Source: Sporomusa sphaeroides DSM 2875 (GTDB lineage Bacteria; Bacillota; Negativicutes; Sporomusales; Sporomusaceae). From it: a DNA stretch of 64,000 bases. Where the stretch lies: assembly GCF_001941975.2 (NCBI RefSeq), contig NZ_CP146991.1:2496001-2560000 (forward strand). Reading direction: 5' to 3'. This document shows positions 27,368 to 35,930 of this stretch, piece after piece; within the stretch, counting starts at the first letter, position 1, and every line of letters begins with the position of its first letter. A model generated the notes under the pieces. It did no database searches, had not been told where the DNA came from, and saw only the letters and a program-made list of their open reading frames with translations. The position numbers and the translations under genes are program-made.

Positions 27368-27870
27368 TTTGGATACTCCCTTCAATGCTATGCTCGTTTT
27401 TTAATTAGGGCATTCGGCAACTCTGTTGCTGTTTGACCCTGCTTGGGGCTTGACCCCTTTGAGCTAATTGTAGGGAGTATCTTCTTTTTGTTCAATCGCC
27501 GTTTTTAACCGTTTACAGGAATGCTCGTATAATAAGTTTTGCGAGGGGATTTTTATGCCCCCGCAGATAGTAACAAGCCAACCGGCCTGCCCATACCCAT
27601 GATAAAATTGACCTTGTGTCAATCAGGTTAAAGTTCTTCATTCTCCTGTTGAGCCGAAAGGCTGCTTCAAAAAAAGTCTGTTCCCCTGAACCGGAAGTTA
27701 GCTTCAAACCGCCGGCTGTTTGCCAGGCAACAGGCAGCCCGTTTTGCAGTACGGGTTCGCAACGGCCTGTTCCCGGCTGGATTCTAATACGCGAGGGTGT
27801 GGATGCTCCGGTATCATGGGTATTGCCAAGCCGGTTGACTCAAAATTCATCCAGGAAAGAAGGTGAAACT
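27368..27870. other. Junction of the two IS110 elements; candidate bridge-RNA region
   Basis: About 500 bases between divergent transposases. 27368-27520 is the leader of element A and includes GACCCTGCTTGGGGCTTGACCCC (near 27436), a short inverted repeat. 27540-27870 is the leader of element B: an open frame exists but has no plausible start, and inverted repeats such as GTTTGCCAGGCAAC and CCGTTTTGCAGTACGGG (27717-27757) suggest RNA structure. Confidence 0.5.
27600..27870 (+). ncRNA. Putative bridge RNA region of IS110 element B
   Basis: Established for IS110-group elements: the 5' non-coding end gives a structured RNA whose loops specify target and donor DNA. Here, the roughly 270 bases before the GTG start are rich in local inverted repeats (for example CAGGCAACAGGCAGCCCG, CCGTTTTGCAGTACGGG) and encode no credible protein. 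The assignment rests on position and family, not on a computed fold. Confidence 0.35.
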
Positions 27871-29094
27871 GTGAATCCATTATTCGTTGGCATTGATGTA
27901 GGCAGCCGTAATAACGCAGTATACATCATGTTGCCAGACGGCTCCAAACATAGTTCCTTTTCGGTCCAAAACAACCTCGGCGGGGCGCAGACTCTCTCCA
28001 AGCGAGTGGTAGCCGCATTGACGGAGAAGAACCTGTCCGCCGCCGTGATTGGCATGGAAGCCACTTCGGTTTACGGCAATAATCTGCTGTATTTCCTGCG
28101 GGAAGACGGCGCTCTGGGGCGGTTCGAACGCAAATTGCATGTGCTCAATCCCAAGCAGGTTAAAAAGTTTAAGGATGCCTATTCTGATTTGCCCAAGAAC
28201 GATCTCATAGACGCCTTCGTCATCGCCGACAATCTTCGCTTCGGCCGGATCACTGCCCCGGTCTACATGGACGATTACCGTTACAAAGCTCTGCAAAACC
28301 TAACCCGCGCCCGCTTCTTCGCTGTCCAAAATCTCACACGGGAAAAGCAGCGGTTTATGAACTATCTCTTCATGAAATGCTCCGGTCTCACCCAGGAGAA
28401 GATTTTCTCCGATAATTTCGGGGCGACGGCGCTGGCGCTTTTTGAAGAGTTTGAAACCCCAGATGATATGGCCAACATGGATATTGACCAACTGGCTTCT
28501 TTTATCGCGCACAAAGGGAAAAATCGCTCTCCGCGACCGCTGGAGATTGCTAAAGCGCTACAAGCTGCCGCTAGAGGCTCTTACCGTCTCCCTAAGACGG
28601 TCACTGACTCCGTAAATCAGGTGTTGGCCCTATCCATTTCCTCCATGCGCGCTATGCAGTCTCAGATTAAAGCCCTAGATAAAGAAATTCAGCGCCAGTT
28701 TGACAACATCCCCAACACATTGACTTCGGTTCCTGGTATCGGCCCCGTATTTTCCGCTGGTATCATCGCCGAAATCGGCGATATCAACCGTTTTAATGGA
28801 CAAGCCGCTCTTGCTAAATTTGCCGGCCTTGCCTGGTCTCAGCACCAGTCCGGTATGTTTGAAGCTCACAATACCCGCCTCATCCGCTCTGGCAACCGTT
28901 TCCTCAAATACTACTTGTGTGAAGCCGCCCATTCTCTCGTGCGTTGCGACACGGAGTACAAGCGCTACTATGACCTTAAATTCAAAGAGGTCAACAAGTA
29001 TCAGCATAAACGCGCACTCGCTTTAACTGCCAGAAAATTGGTCAGGTTAGTCTTTCGACTGCTGAAAGATAACCGGCTTTACAAACCGGCGTAG
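27871..29094 (+). CDS. IS110-family transposase B (DEDD recombinase)
   Basis: 407 residues. DEDD motifs: Asp in FVGIDVGSRNNAVY, Glu in VIGMEATSVYGNN, Asp pair in KNDLIDAFVIAD. The C-terminal Tnp20 part has PGIGPVFSAGIIAEIGDI and FAGLAWSQHQSGMFEAH followed by RSGNRFLKYYLCEAAH. The GTG start at 27871 behind AAAGAAGG gives the normal family N-terminus (MNPLFVGIDVGS); the longer frame from 27616 is not coding. Clearly different in sequence from transposase A, so two independent insertions. Confidence 0.93.
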   Translation: MNPLFVGIDVGSRNNAVYIMLPDGSKHSSFSVQNNLGGAQTLSKRVVAALTEKNLSAAVIGMEATSVYGNNLLYFLREDGALGRFERKLHVLNPKQVKKFKDAYSDLPKNDLIDAFVIADNLRFGRITAPVYMDDYRYKALQNLTRARFFAVQNLTREKQRFMNYLFMKCSGLTQEKIFSDNFGATALALFEEFETPDDMANMDIDQLASFIAHKGKNRSPRPLEIAKALQAAARGSYRLPKTVTDSVNQVLALSISSMRAMQSQIKALDKEIQRQFDNIPNTLTSVPGIGPVFSAGIIAEIGDINRFNGQAALAKFAGLAWSQHQSGMFEAHNTRLIRSGNRFLKYYLCEAAHSLVRCDTEYKRYYDLKFKEVNKYQHKRALALTARKLVRLVFRLLKDNRLYKPA

Positions 29095-29267
29095 ATTTCT
29101 ACGCCCCCTTCACTCCCTGCTGTTAAAAAATGGGGCAGGCAGGGTTTGTTTGCTATTCCCTTTTTCGGCCACTCTAACGATCAATCTGCTCATTTCTTTA
29201 AATCTTTCGCCTTTTAGGGGCTTGACATTTCACCGCCGGACTTTTTATTTAAAATAGAAAATATAAA

Positions 29268-30578
29268 TTATGCGTTCTTAACATCCTGCATAGCATCATG
29301 CTTTTTTTCTGTATTACCAGTCGCAACCCCATTGTCTAACGTTAGGATAAATAAACCTGCGATGGCAACAGAAATAGCCATTCCGATATACGCCCCTTGA
29401 AATGAGCCTGTCGCATTTTTCATATAACCGGTAACATATGGCCCAACCCAGCCGCTGATTAAGCCGATAGAGTTAATTAAGCTTGTCGCGGCGGCAGCAG
29501 CCGAACCGGATAAGAAGGTAGTCGGATAAGACCACCAGATTCCCAGTCCCACATATAGTCCTAATGCACTAAGACTGACAAGTACAAGACTCATCCAAGG
29601 ATTCGTAACAAACGGCCCGGCACCCATCGCAATAGCACCTAAGAATAACGGCAAAGCCATGTGCCAACGTTTTTCCCCTGACTTAGAAGAAGACATCCCC
29701 CACAGATTGAAACCAAAAAAAGCGATGGTCATGGGTATGGCGATAAGCCAGCCCATCTGGGTGTTAGACCAACCAGATACCGCTTTAAGCGCAGTGGGCA
29801 TCCAGAAGTTGAATCCCCAAAAACCAGTCATCCACAAAAAGTAGATTCCAGCAAGCTTCAGCACTTTTTTATTCTTACAAGATTCCCAAATGGTAAATTT
29901 CCGGACTGAGTTTTTTGCGGCAACTTCCTGCTCGTATTCTTGGGTCAACAGCTCTTTCTCTTCTGATGACAGCCAAACAGCATCCTTAGGCGAGTTTGGC
30001 AGCCAATATAAATAGGCAATACCTAAGACAACAGCCGGAATCGCTTCCAGGATAAATAAGGTTTGCCAGCCCTTGAGCCCCCAAATGGAAACATCTAATA
30101 ACCAACCGGCGAGTGGTGCGCCAATAACTCCTGATAAGAGCATGGACGATAGAAAAAGGGACATAGCTGCCGGTCTCTCCTTGGTATTAAACCAGCGCGG
30201 CATAATAACAGCATAAACAACAGGAAAGAAGCTGGCCTCTAATGCTCCCAGTAAAAAGCGCAGGATATAAAACTGCGTGGCATTTTGCATAAATGCCATG
30301 AACGCTAACACCACTCCCCAAACCACCAATATGACAGCAAGCCAGGAACGGGGACCTCTGCGTTCTGCGATCAGTGTCCCTGGAACGCCAAACAGCATAT
30401 AACCGAAAAAGAGAATACCGGCTCCCATTCCATATTCTTCAGCGGAAAATCCCATATCCTGATTCATACTTAGCGCCGCAAAGGCAACATTGACTCGATC
30501 AAGATACGAAATGATTGATCCAATAAACAAGGGAAGAATAACATAAAAGTATTTTCTTGCTTGTAAGCTTTTAAACAT
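29268..30578 (-). CDS. MFS transporter, anion:cation symporter type
   Basis: Inner-membrane carrier of 436 residues with about 12 hydrophobic helices. SYLDRVNVAFAALSMNQDMGF and the loop GVPGTLIAERRGPRSWLA fit the ACS subfamily (sugar acids, phthalate and similar organic anions). Ribosome site AAGGAGG immediately upstream. It is the last gene of the minus-strand set E3 - lipoate ligase - MFS, 37 bases after the ligase, so it may import an organic acid handled by, or needed for, lipoyl enzymes. Substrate not identifiable. Confidence 0.9.
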   Translation of the reverse strand: MFKSLQARKYFYVILPLFIGSIISYLDRVNVAFAALSMNQDMGFSAEEYGMGAGILFFGYMLFGVPGTLIAERRGPRSWLAVILVVWGVVLAFMAFMQNATQFYILRFLLGALEASFFPVVYAVIMPRWFNTKERPAAMSLFLSSMLLSGVIGAPLAGWLLDVSIWGLKGWQTLFILEAIPAVVLGIAYLYWLPNSPKDAVWLSSEEKELLTQEYEQEVAAKNSVRKFTIWESCKNKKVLKLAGIYFLWMTGFWGFNFWMPTALKAVSGWSNTQMGWLIAIPMTIAFFGFNLWGMSSSKSGEKRWHMALPLFLGAIAMGAGPFVTNPWMSLVLVSLSALGLYVGLGIWWSYPTTFLSGSAAAAATSLINSIGLISGWVGPYVTGYMKNATGSFQGAYIGMAISVAIAGLFILTLDNGVATGNTEKKHDAMQDVKNA

Positions 30579-30615
30579 GTAAGAACCTCCTTGTAATAAG
30601 ATTGCAACTTGTTAT

Positions 30616-31605
30616 TTAAACTAATAGAGCACAGAAATCCCCTGCAGTCACGCCGTAGATATACCGTTCAATGGATGTCTGCCCAAGAATCTCCATTATA
30701 GCTGATTTTTCATGAGGACAGCCGCGTAAAGTGTCAGCTAGTTCGGTAATATCCTCAAGGCCAAAGAAATCTCCAAAAATAGTAATTTGTTCAATTTTAC
30801 CTTCGCTGATTTCCATGCGGACATCCAAAAATCCATGGGCAAACTTCTGGCATTTTTTCCATGAATATTGAGGCGAAACACCATATTGCCATGCCCAGGA
30901 AGCATATTTGTGGCGAGCTAGTTCACGGACAGCCTTGGTTTCCTGCGTACTCAGCGTATACGGCTTTAAGTCGGGAACAGCCTGCAAAAAATACGCTTGC
31001 AGTGCCGAGCAGAATTCCTCCACGCTGATCTTTTCCTCTAGCTGCTGCAAAATGGTAGTAACGCGGCTGCGAATCGATTTTATGCCTTTACTTTCTATTT
31101 TTGCAGGATTGGGGCGCAGTACATCGGTAAGCGCAGCTAAATCAGATGAAAATAGGATACAGCCATGATGCAGCAGCCGTCCATTCACAACTGCCTGGGC
31201 ATTGCCGCAGATTTTCTGCTCCCCGATACATAAATCATTTCTGCCAGAAAGAGTTGCTGTAACTCCCAGTGTGTTGAGAAATGCAATAATCGGTTGTGTG
31301 AATTTTTCGTAATCTCCGAATATGTCTTGGGCGTAAGGTATGATTAGGGTATAGTTTACATTGCCAAGATCATGATAAACTGCTCCACCGCCTGTTAGGC
31401 GGCGAGCTACCCTGATATCTTCACGCTGGACATAATCTAGATTAATTTCTTCCAAAGTATTCTGATTTTTGCCGACAACCACTGTCGGCCTATTTCGCCA
31501 CAGGCACAGAACATCTTCCTGGAGATTTGTCAACAAATATTCCTCTAGCGCCAGATTATAATAAGGATCAAGTGAATTGTTTTGTACCAGCAGCAAAAAT
31601 AGCAT
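30616..31605 (-). CDS. lplA: Lipoate-protein ligase A
   Basis: Activates lipoate with ATP and attaches it to the lysine of lipoyl domains. 329 residues, normal length with the accessory C-terminal domain. Motifs: YYNLALEEYLL, WRNRPTVVVGKNQN, RRLTGGGAVYHDLGN (the lipoyl-AMP binding RRxTGGGAVYHD) and GRNDLCIGEQKICGNAQ with the catalytic lysine. It follows the lipoyl-domain E3 gene by 30 bases; its likely substrate is that lipoyl domain. The start could be ATG 31605 or a TTG four codons later, which is better spaced from AAAGGGG. Confidence 0.93.
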   Translation of the reverse strand: MLFLLLVQNNSLDPYYNLALEEYLLTNLQEDVLCLWRNRPTVVVGKNQNTLEEINLDYVQREDIRVARRLTGGGAVYHDLGNVNYTLIIPYAQDIFGDYEKFTQPIIAFLNTLGVTATLSGRNDLCIGEQKICGNAQAVVNGRLLHHGCILFSSDLAALTDVLRPNPAKIESKGIKSIRSRVTTILQQLEEKISVEEFCSALQAYFLQAVPDLKPYTLSTQETKAVRELARHKYASWAWQYGVSPQYSWKKCQKFAHGFLDVRMEISEGKIEQITIFGDFFGLEDITELADTLRGCPHEKSAIMEILGQTSIERYIYGVTAGDFCALLV

Positions 31606-31635
31606 CCCCTTTGTAGTAAATGGCAGGCAGTATTC

Positions 31636-33330
31636 TTATTTTAGATAATCCTTCTGATGTAAATGAATGGCTGTATTAGTCAAGCCTGATGCACATTCGA
31701 AAATGGCTTCACTAGTGGTTGGATGCGGGAAGATAACACTGGTTATATCCTTATCAGTAAGACCAAATCGAATGGCAAATGACAGTATGTTAATTGCCGC
31801 ATCTGCATCTGGCCCAATAATGCTTGCGCCGATAATCTTTTTGCTGGCACTGTCTTGTATCAATTTTACAAACCCATTGGTCTCATTCATAATCAGTGCT
31901 TTGCCGTTGGCGTAGTAAGGGAATTTGGCAATTTGGAACGCGATTTGCTGTTTTTCGCATTCTGCTTCCGTCATGCCGACTGCCGCTGTTTCTGGATTGG
32001 TGAAAATAACATTAGGCACAACAGCATAGTCCATTTTCTCCGCATGGCCCAAGATATTGTTTACAGCACAAAGACCTTGATGGGAGGCCACATGAGCAAG
32101 CTGAATCATATTTGCAACATCACCAATTGCATAAATATGCGGAATATTCGTCTGCATGAATTCATTCACTTCAATGCCGCGTTTCTTTTCCCACAGTCTG
32201 ATACCTGCTTTTTCTAACTGCAGCATATCCAGGTTCGGCTCGCGACCAATGGAAATCAGTACTTTTTCACTTGCCAATCTAAAGAGCTCTTCTCCCTGCT
32301 GATAGGTTACGATAGCCTGGCCGTCAATGCTTGCTTCAATGCTTGTCACTTTGGCAGAGGTGTGTATTTGTACCCCTTTGTTTTGTAAAAACTTTTGCAG
32401 TTCGCCTGAGACATCCTTGTCCAGCATAGCAAGAATATGATCTAAAAATTCGACGACATGTACTTTTACACCCATACTGACAAAAATCGAAGCGAACTCC
32501 ATACCGATAACGCCGCCGCCAACAATTGTAATGGAAGACGGGAGCTGCTCCAAATCCAGCACAGATTGGCTGTTCAATACAAGCGGAAGGTGTGCTCCCG
32601 GGATGTGCAGTTGCGAGATTTTGGAACCTGTAGCAATAATAATGTTATTAGCAGTTACGTGATAGATGGCATCAGTTGCTACAACATCAACCTGCTTATC
32701 AGAGCAGAACAAGGCTTCCCCGCGCAAGACAGTAACTCCGTGCTCACGCAGTAGCGAATCCACGCCGCCTTTCAATTGCTTCCGCACTTCATTTTTACGG
32801 CGGAAGGCCTGGGCAAAATCCACTTTGGCGTCTTGTACATGAATACCATACAGTTCGCTTTCCGCAATCTCGCGGAATAACTGGGCGGTTTTGACAAATG
32901 CTTTGGTAGGGATGCAGCCTTCATTAAGACAAGTGCCGCCAAGCTCACCTTTTTCAACAATGGTGGTTTTGATCCCGGCTTGCGCTGCGCGGATGGCTGC
33001 GACATAACCGCCAGGACCTGCACCGATTACCAATAGTTCGCAGTTAGCATCAATTTCTTTAGTAATACCAGCACTATTTTCATCTGCTGCCGTTCCCTTT
33101 AGAGCATCAGCTACCTCAAATAGGACATCGTCTGCAGTTACCTTGTCACCTTGGGTGACAAAAACCTTTTGCACGATTCCGTCAATTGAGGACACAACAG
33201 GAACAATGCCTTTCTGCGTTTCATATTCCATGAGCTTGTCCCCAGACTTCACACAGTCGCCTGCTTTCACAGTAACCGCTCCTACCGTGACAGGAGATGG
33301 GCCCATAATAAATCCGATTTTAATTTCCAT
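31636..33330 (-). CDS. lpdA: Dihydrolipoyl dehydrogenase with N-terminal lipoyl domain
   Basis: Flavoenzyme oxidising dihydrolipoamide with NAD+, or reducing it in reverse. Residues 1-75 form a lipoyl-type domain; the acceptor lysine is probably the K in YETQKGIVPV. Then comes a normal E3: FAD motif LLVIGAGPGGYVAAIRAAQ, redox pair GGTCLNEGCIPTK, NAD motif TIVGGGVIGMEFASIF, YAIGDVANMIQLAHVA, and FPHPTTSEAIFE with the catalytic His-Glu. 564 residues. There are no E1/E2 genes here; the neighbours are an OsmC peroxidase and lipoate ligase, suggesting a stand-alone lipoyl redox relay. Confidence 0.93.
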   Translation of the reverse strand: MEIKIGFIMGPSPVTVGAVTVKAGDCVKSGDKLMEYETQKGIVPVVSSIDGIVQKVFVTQGDKVTADDVLFEVADALKGTAADENSAGITKEIDANCELLVIGAGPGGYVAAIRAAQAGIKTTIVEKGELGGTCLNEGCIPTKAFVKTAQLFREIAESELYGIHVQDAKVDFAQAFRRKNEVRKQLKGGVDSLLREHGVTVLRGEALFCSDKQVDVVATDAIYHVTANNIIIATGSKISQLHIPGAHLPLVLNSQSVLDLEQLPSSITIVGGGVIGMEFASIFVSMGVKVHVVEFLDHILAMLDKDVSGELQKFLQNKGVQIHTSAKVTSIEASIDGQAIVTYQQGEELFRLASEKVLISIGREPNLDMLQLEKAGIRLWEKKRGIEVNEFMQTNIPHIYAIGDVANMIQLAHVASHQGLCAVNNILGHAEKMDYAVVPNVIFTNPETAAVGMTEAECEKQQIAFQIAKFPYYANGKALIMNETNGFVKLIQDSASKKIIGASIIGPDADAAINILSFAIRFGLTDKDITSVIFPHPTTSEAIFECASGLTNTAIHLHQKDYLK

Positions 33331-33367
33331 GATATAATCCCCCCAGTAAAGTGTAAAAGGATAAAAT

Positions 33368-33401
33368 AGCTGCCCCGCCGCATTACTCCGGCAGGGCAGC
33401 T
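33368..33401 (-). terminator. Hairpin between osmC-like and lpdA genes
   Basis: Stem AGCTGCCCCGCCG / CGGCAGGGCAGCT with one bulge, followed on the minus strand by ATTTTATCC. A partial terminator or mRNA-stability element within the cluster. Confidence 0.6.
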
Positions 33402-33426
33402 TACTGTCACATTGCCGGGAGAAGTA

Positions 33427-33870
33427 TCAAACCATTGTCAATTTGACTTCAGACATAGCTGCACTATTACGAATTGTGGAACCGACCGGGCATTTTGCTT
33501 CCGCAAATTCTACCAGTTGACGAATGCGTTCTTCGGGAGCAGAACTCTTGACAAAGAAGTGATAGCGAATGCTTTGAAAGCCTGTCGGCATTGATGGATC
33601 AACACCTGTCAAACCATCATTATTCATGTCACCCTCTACTTCTACCCGAATATCGGTGATAGGAATGCCTTGCATGGATGCAAAAATAAATGTGGTGATC
33701 GCCAAGCACGAACCGAGACTTCCCAAAAGTAGTTCAACCGGAGTATGGCCAAGATTGGTGCCGCCGGATGTTAACGGTTCGTCAACCAAGGTTTTAAGTC
33801 CGCGAGCCTCAAATTCCATGCAAACTGCGTTTTTTTGCTGTATAGTGACTTTATGGGTTTTCATTGGCAT
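33427..33870 (-). CDS. OsmC/Ohr-family peroxidase
   Basis: Thiol peroxidase of the OsmC family, 147 residues, cytosolic, homodimeric in the family. The two redox cysteines are present: peroxidatic in LGSLGSCLAITT and resolving in FAEAKCPVGSTIRN; the family arginine is likely in the N-terminal half. Ohr/OsmC proteins are known to be re-reduced by dihydrolipoyl groups with E3, and exactly these partners are encoded next (lipoyl-E3 and lipoate ligase). Ribosome site AAGGAG. It follows the first cupin gene on the same strand. Confidence 0.9.
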   Translation of the reverse strand: MPMKTHKVTIQQKNAVCMEFEARGLKTLVDEPLTSGGTNLGHTPVELLLGSLGSCLAITTFIFASMQGIPITDIRVEVEGDMNNDGLTGVDPSMPTGFQSIRYHFFVKSSAPEERIRQLVEFAEAKCPVGSTIRNSAAMSEVKLTMV

Positions 33871-33888
33871 ATAGTGTTCAACTCCTTA

Positions 33889-34293
33889 TTAACAGAAACT
33901 AAATTTTTTCTGTTCCGGGCTGGCGGTAAGAGGATTTACATCGCCTTCTTTGGGAACGATGCAGATAATCACAAGCTGCTCAGTCTCAGAAGTATTCCAG
34001 AAGGTGTGAGGGATGTTACCAGGCACGAACATATAGGAACCACCGGCAATATCGTACTCGGTGTCGCCAATGACAAATTTCCCTTTGCCGCCAACGCACA
34101 AAGCCTGGTGTTCCCAAGGATGCTGGTTTTCCGGTGCCACAGAACCGGGAGCTAATTTGAAGCAGCGCATGACATGGGTATCCCAAAATCGGCCTGGCCC
34201 AAAAATAATGCGCTTTTCAGCTCCTTTAATAAATTCGGAACAGTCGATTAACGGCAATTCATCAATTTTACCAACATACTTAACATTTTCCAT
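33889..34293 (-). CDS. Cupin-domain protein, copy 1
   Basis: 134-residue single cupin. The metal-binding motif 1 is visible as ENQHPWEHQALCVGGKGKFVIGD (His, His, Glu/His), and motif 2 as VPGNIPHTFWN. It starts MENVKYVGKIDELPLIDCSEF. It is a close paralogue of the protein at 34960-35364. Start at ATG 34293 behind GGAGG. It heads the cluster with OsmC and is divergent from the HxlR regulator at 34511, which probably controls it. Enzymatic role or ligand unknown. Confidence 0.85.
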   Translation of the reverse strand: MENVKYVGKIDELPLIDCSEFIKGAEKRIIFGPGRFWDTHVMRCFKLAPGSVAPENQHPWEHQALCVGGKGKFVIGDTEYDIAGGSYMFVPGNIPHTFWNTSETEQLVIICIVPKEGDVNPLTASPEQKKFSFC

Positions 34294-34384
34294 ACATAAA
34301 ACCTCCATTTTTTAAGCAAATGCAAGCCTTTCTAAAGGCAGATTTTTATCAATGCCTTTACTATATAACTGCATAGTCTTGCGT

Positions 34385-34414
34385 TTGACTTTTATTATGT
34401 ATTCAATATATAAT
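34385..34414 (+). promoter_or_regulatory. Promoter of the first HxlR gene
   Basis: TTGACT, 18-base spacer, TATAAT, 96 bases before the ATG at 34511; it lies in the divergent intergenic region shared with the cupin gene. Confidence 0.6.
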
Positions 34415-34510
34415 CTAGATGATTCTTTTACAAGTACGCACATTTTTGTGACTGGATACGCACTTTTTGGTAACTGGCTAGCGTTAATTTTTTATCTGGG
34501 GGGAATTAGC

Positions 34511-34885
34511 ATGACTCCTGAAAGTTGTCCCATCAAAACCACCTTGTCCATGATTAGCGGAAAATGGAAGCTTACCATCATTAAGGAACTGCTCACCTAC
34601 GAAAGTATACGGTTTGGTGAACTTATGCGCGCCATCCCCAATATCTCCCATAAAGTCTTGACAGATCAGCTGCGGGAGCTTGAGGACGATGGACTTGTTG
34701 TGCGAATCGACTATCAGGAAAATCCCCCCAGAGTGGAATACTCGCTGACAAAACTGGGGGTCGGCATGGTTAACATTATGAAAGAAATCCGCCGTTGGGG
34801 ATTGTTCCATCTGCTGAATAATAAGAAAAATCCTGTTCGTTGCTTAAAATGCGAACAGTGCCAGAACAATCCCTACGGATGCTAA
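34511..34885 (+). CDS. HxlR-family transcriptional regulator 1
   Basis: 124-residue winged-helix dimer of the HxlR/DUF24 family, usually sensing reactive electrophiles or oxidants via cysteine. CPIKTTLSMISGKWKLTIIKELL carries the conserved N-terminal Cys-Pro and the GKW motif; RELEDDGLVVRIDYQENPPRVEYSLT is the wing. Four more cysteines cluster at the C-terminus (CLKCEQCQNNPYGC). It is divergent from the cupin-OsmC-E3 cluster, its likely target. Start at ATG 34511 rather than 34352, since the longer frame lacks the ribosome site. Confidence 0.9.
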   Translation: MTPESCPIKTTLSMISGKWKLTIIKELLTYESIRFGELMRAIPNISHKVLTDQLRELEDDGLVVRIDYQENPPRVEYSLTKLGVGMVNIMKEIRRWGLFHLLNNKKNPVRCLKCEQCQNNPYGC

Positions 34886-34894
34886 TTATAAAAA

Positions 34895-34938
34895 ACAAAA
34901 CAGACGATTCTACTTTTTGAATCGTCTGTTTTGTTTTT
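34895..34938. terminator. Bidirectional intrinsic terminator
   Basis: Stem ACAAAACAGACGATT / AATCGTCTGTTTTGT followed by T5, between the convergent HxlR 1 and cupin 2 genes. Confidence 0.9.
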
Positions 34939-34959
34939 ATTACAGATATACCACTATTA

Positions 34960-35364
34960 TCAAAAACTGCATTCCTGGTGAGTGGGCCTAGCAGTAGTAA
35001 ATGGATTTACGTCTCCACCTTTGGGAACAATGCAAATAATAACAAGCGGTTCTTTATCCGAAGTATTCCAGAAAATATGAGAGATGTTGCCGGGAACATG
35101 CATCCAGTAACCATTGGCAATATCATACTCGGTGTTCCCAACTATAAATTTTCCTTCTCCGCCGATGCACAGAGCATAGTGCTCCCAAGGGTGCTGGTTG
35201 GGTGGTGCCACAGAATAGGGCTCTAATGTAAAGCAACGCATAACATAGGCATCCCCAAATCGATCCGGGCCAAAAACGATACGCTTTTCAGCCCCTAAGA
35301 TGAAATCAGAGCAATCGACTAGTGGGAGATCATCAATTTTGCCAACATACTTGCTATTCTTCAT
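34960..35364 (-). CDS. Cupin-domain protein, copy 2
   Basis: 134 residues, same length and layout as copy 1 (about 60 percent identical by eye): KYVGKIDDLPLVDCSDF, PNQHPWEHYALCIGGEGKF, VPGNISHIFWN. The second metal motif has SHIF in place of PHTF. Start at ATG 35364 with GGGGGC upstream. The two copies flank the HxlR 1 gene, so a local duplication is likely. The ligand is unknown. Confidence 0.85.
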   Translation of the reverse strand: MKNSKYVGKIDDLPLVDCSDFILGAEKRIVFGPDRFGDAYVMRCFTLEPYSVAPPNQHPWEHYALCIGGEGKFIVGNTEYDIANGYWMHVPGNISHIFWNTSDKEPLVIICIVPKGGDVNPFTTARPTHQECSF

Positions 35365-35430
35365 GAATAAGCCCCCTGAAATTGCTGTTTTTTTCTGCAA
35401 AAGCTTGAGATATCTGGATCTTTTTCATAC

Positions 35431-35694
35431 TCAAGCGTTTGGTACAACCTGAGATACGGCCTGCTGTCTTAACGCTATCGCCAGTTGCGCCGGACAAGAT
35501 GTATTTTTCCCTCCACATTTTATCCCTTCGAGTCTATTAATAACCTCCTCCACTTTCATTCCTTCAACCAAACTGCCGATACCTTGTAGATTGCCATTAC
35601 AACCACCTAAAAAAGACACTTTCCTAACTATATTATCCTGAATCTCAAATTGAATTTTTTTTGAACATACACCTCTAGTTTCGTACTCGAACAT
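35431..35694 (-). CDS. TSCPD-domain protein (TIGR03905-like)
   Basis: 87 residues, cytosolic. The family signature is GGKNTSCPAQLAIAL near the C-terminus, with other conserved cysteines in GVCSKKI and GGCNGNLQGIG. The TSCPD domain also occurs at the C-terminus of B12-dependent ribonucleotide reductases; stand-alone copies are of unknown function. Start behind CAGGAG. It lies between the second cupin and the HxlR 2 gene. Confidence 0.87.
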   Translation of the reverse strand: MFEYETRGVCSKKIQFEIQDNIVRKVSFLGGCNGNLQGIGSLVEGMKVEEVINRLEGIKCGGKNTSCPAQLAIALRQQAVSQVVPNA

Positions 35695-35870
35695 TATATC
35701 TCCTGCCTTATACAGATTTTATAAGTTTAGTCCATTGTTCTATTTTGTTAATGGAAACTTTAACTTTAAATATACCTTAACCTTACAATGGTGTAAATAT
35801 TAATAAATTGATTAGTTACTATGAAAAAACATAGCATAAAATTTCGGCTTATATAAGATTTCCCAGTATA

Positions 35871-35905
35871 TTGACACTATCATTTTCCGTTGCTATAGTT
35901 ACTAT
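35871..35905 (+). promoter_or_regulatory. Promoter and possible operator of HxlR 2
   Basis: TTGACA (35871-35876), 17-base spacer, TATAGT (35894-35899). The palindrome ATAGTTACTAT overlaps the -10, and AGTTACTAT occurs again near 35814; HxlR proteins bind such short dyads, so autoregulation is plausible. Confidence 0.65.
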
Positions 35906-35930
35906 AAAATATAAGGTACGGTGATTTACT

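Larger units (their letters stand above)
25684..27520 (-). mobile_element. IS110-family transposon A
   Basis: Transposase gene 26078-27367 flanked by non-coding sequence of roughly 390 bases downstream and about 150 bases upstream. IS110 elements lack inverted repeats and target duplications, so the ends can only be approximated. It sits directly behind the 595-residue gene and abuts a second, different IS110 element at 27.54-29.15 kb. Confidence 0.75.
27540..29150 (+). mobile_element. IS110-family transposon B
   Basis: Transposase 27871-29094 with a leader of about 330 bases, the layout of IS110-group elements in which the bridge RNA precedes the transposase. Exact ends cannot be placed without a second copy or an empty site. 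Confidence 0.75.

Noticed and set aside
27616..27870. N-terminal extension of transposase B
   Set aside because: No family similarity or ribosome site; the GTG at 27871 gives the normal N-terminus and the region is a better RNA candidate.
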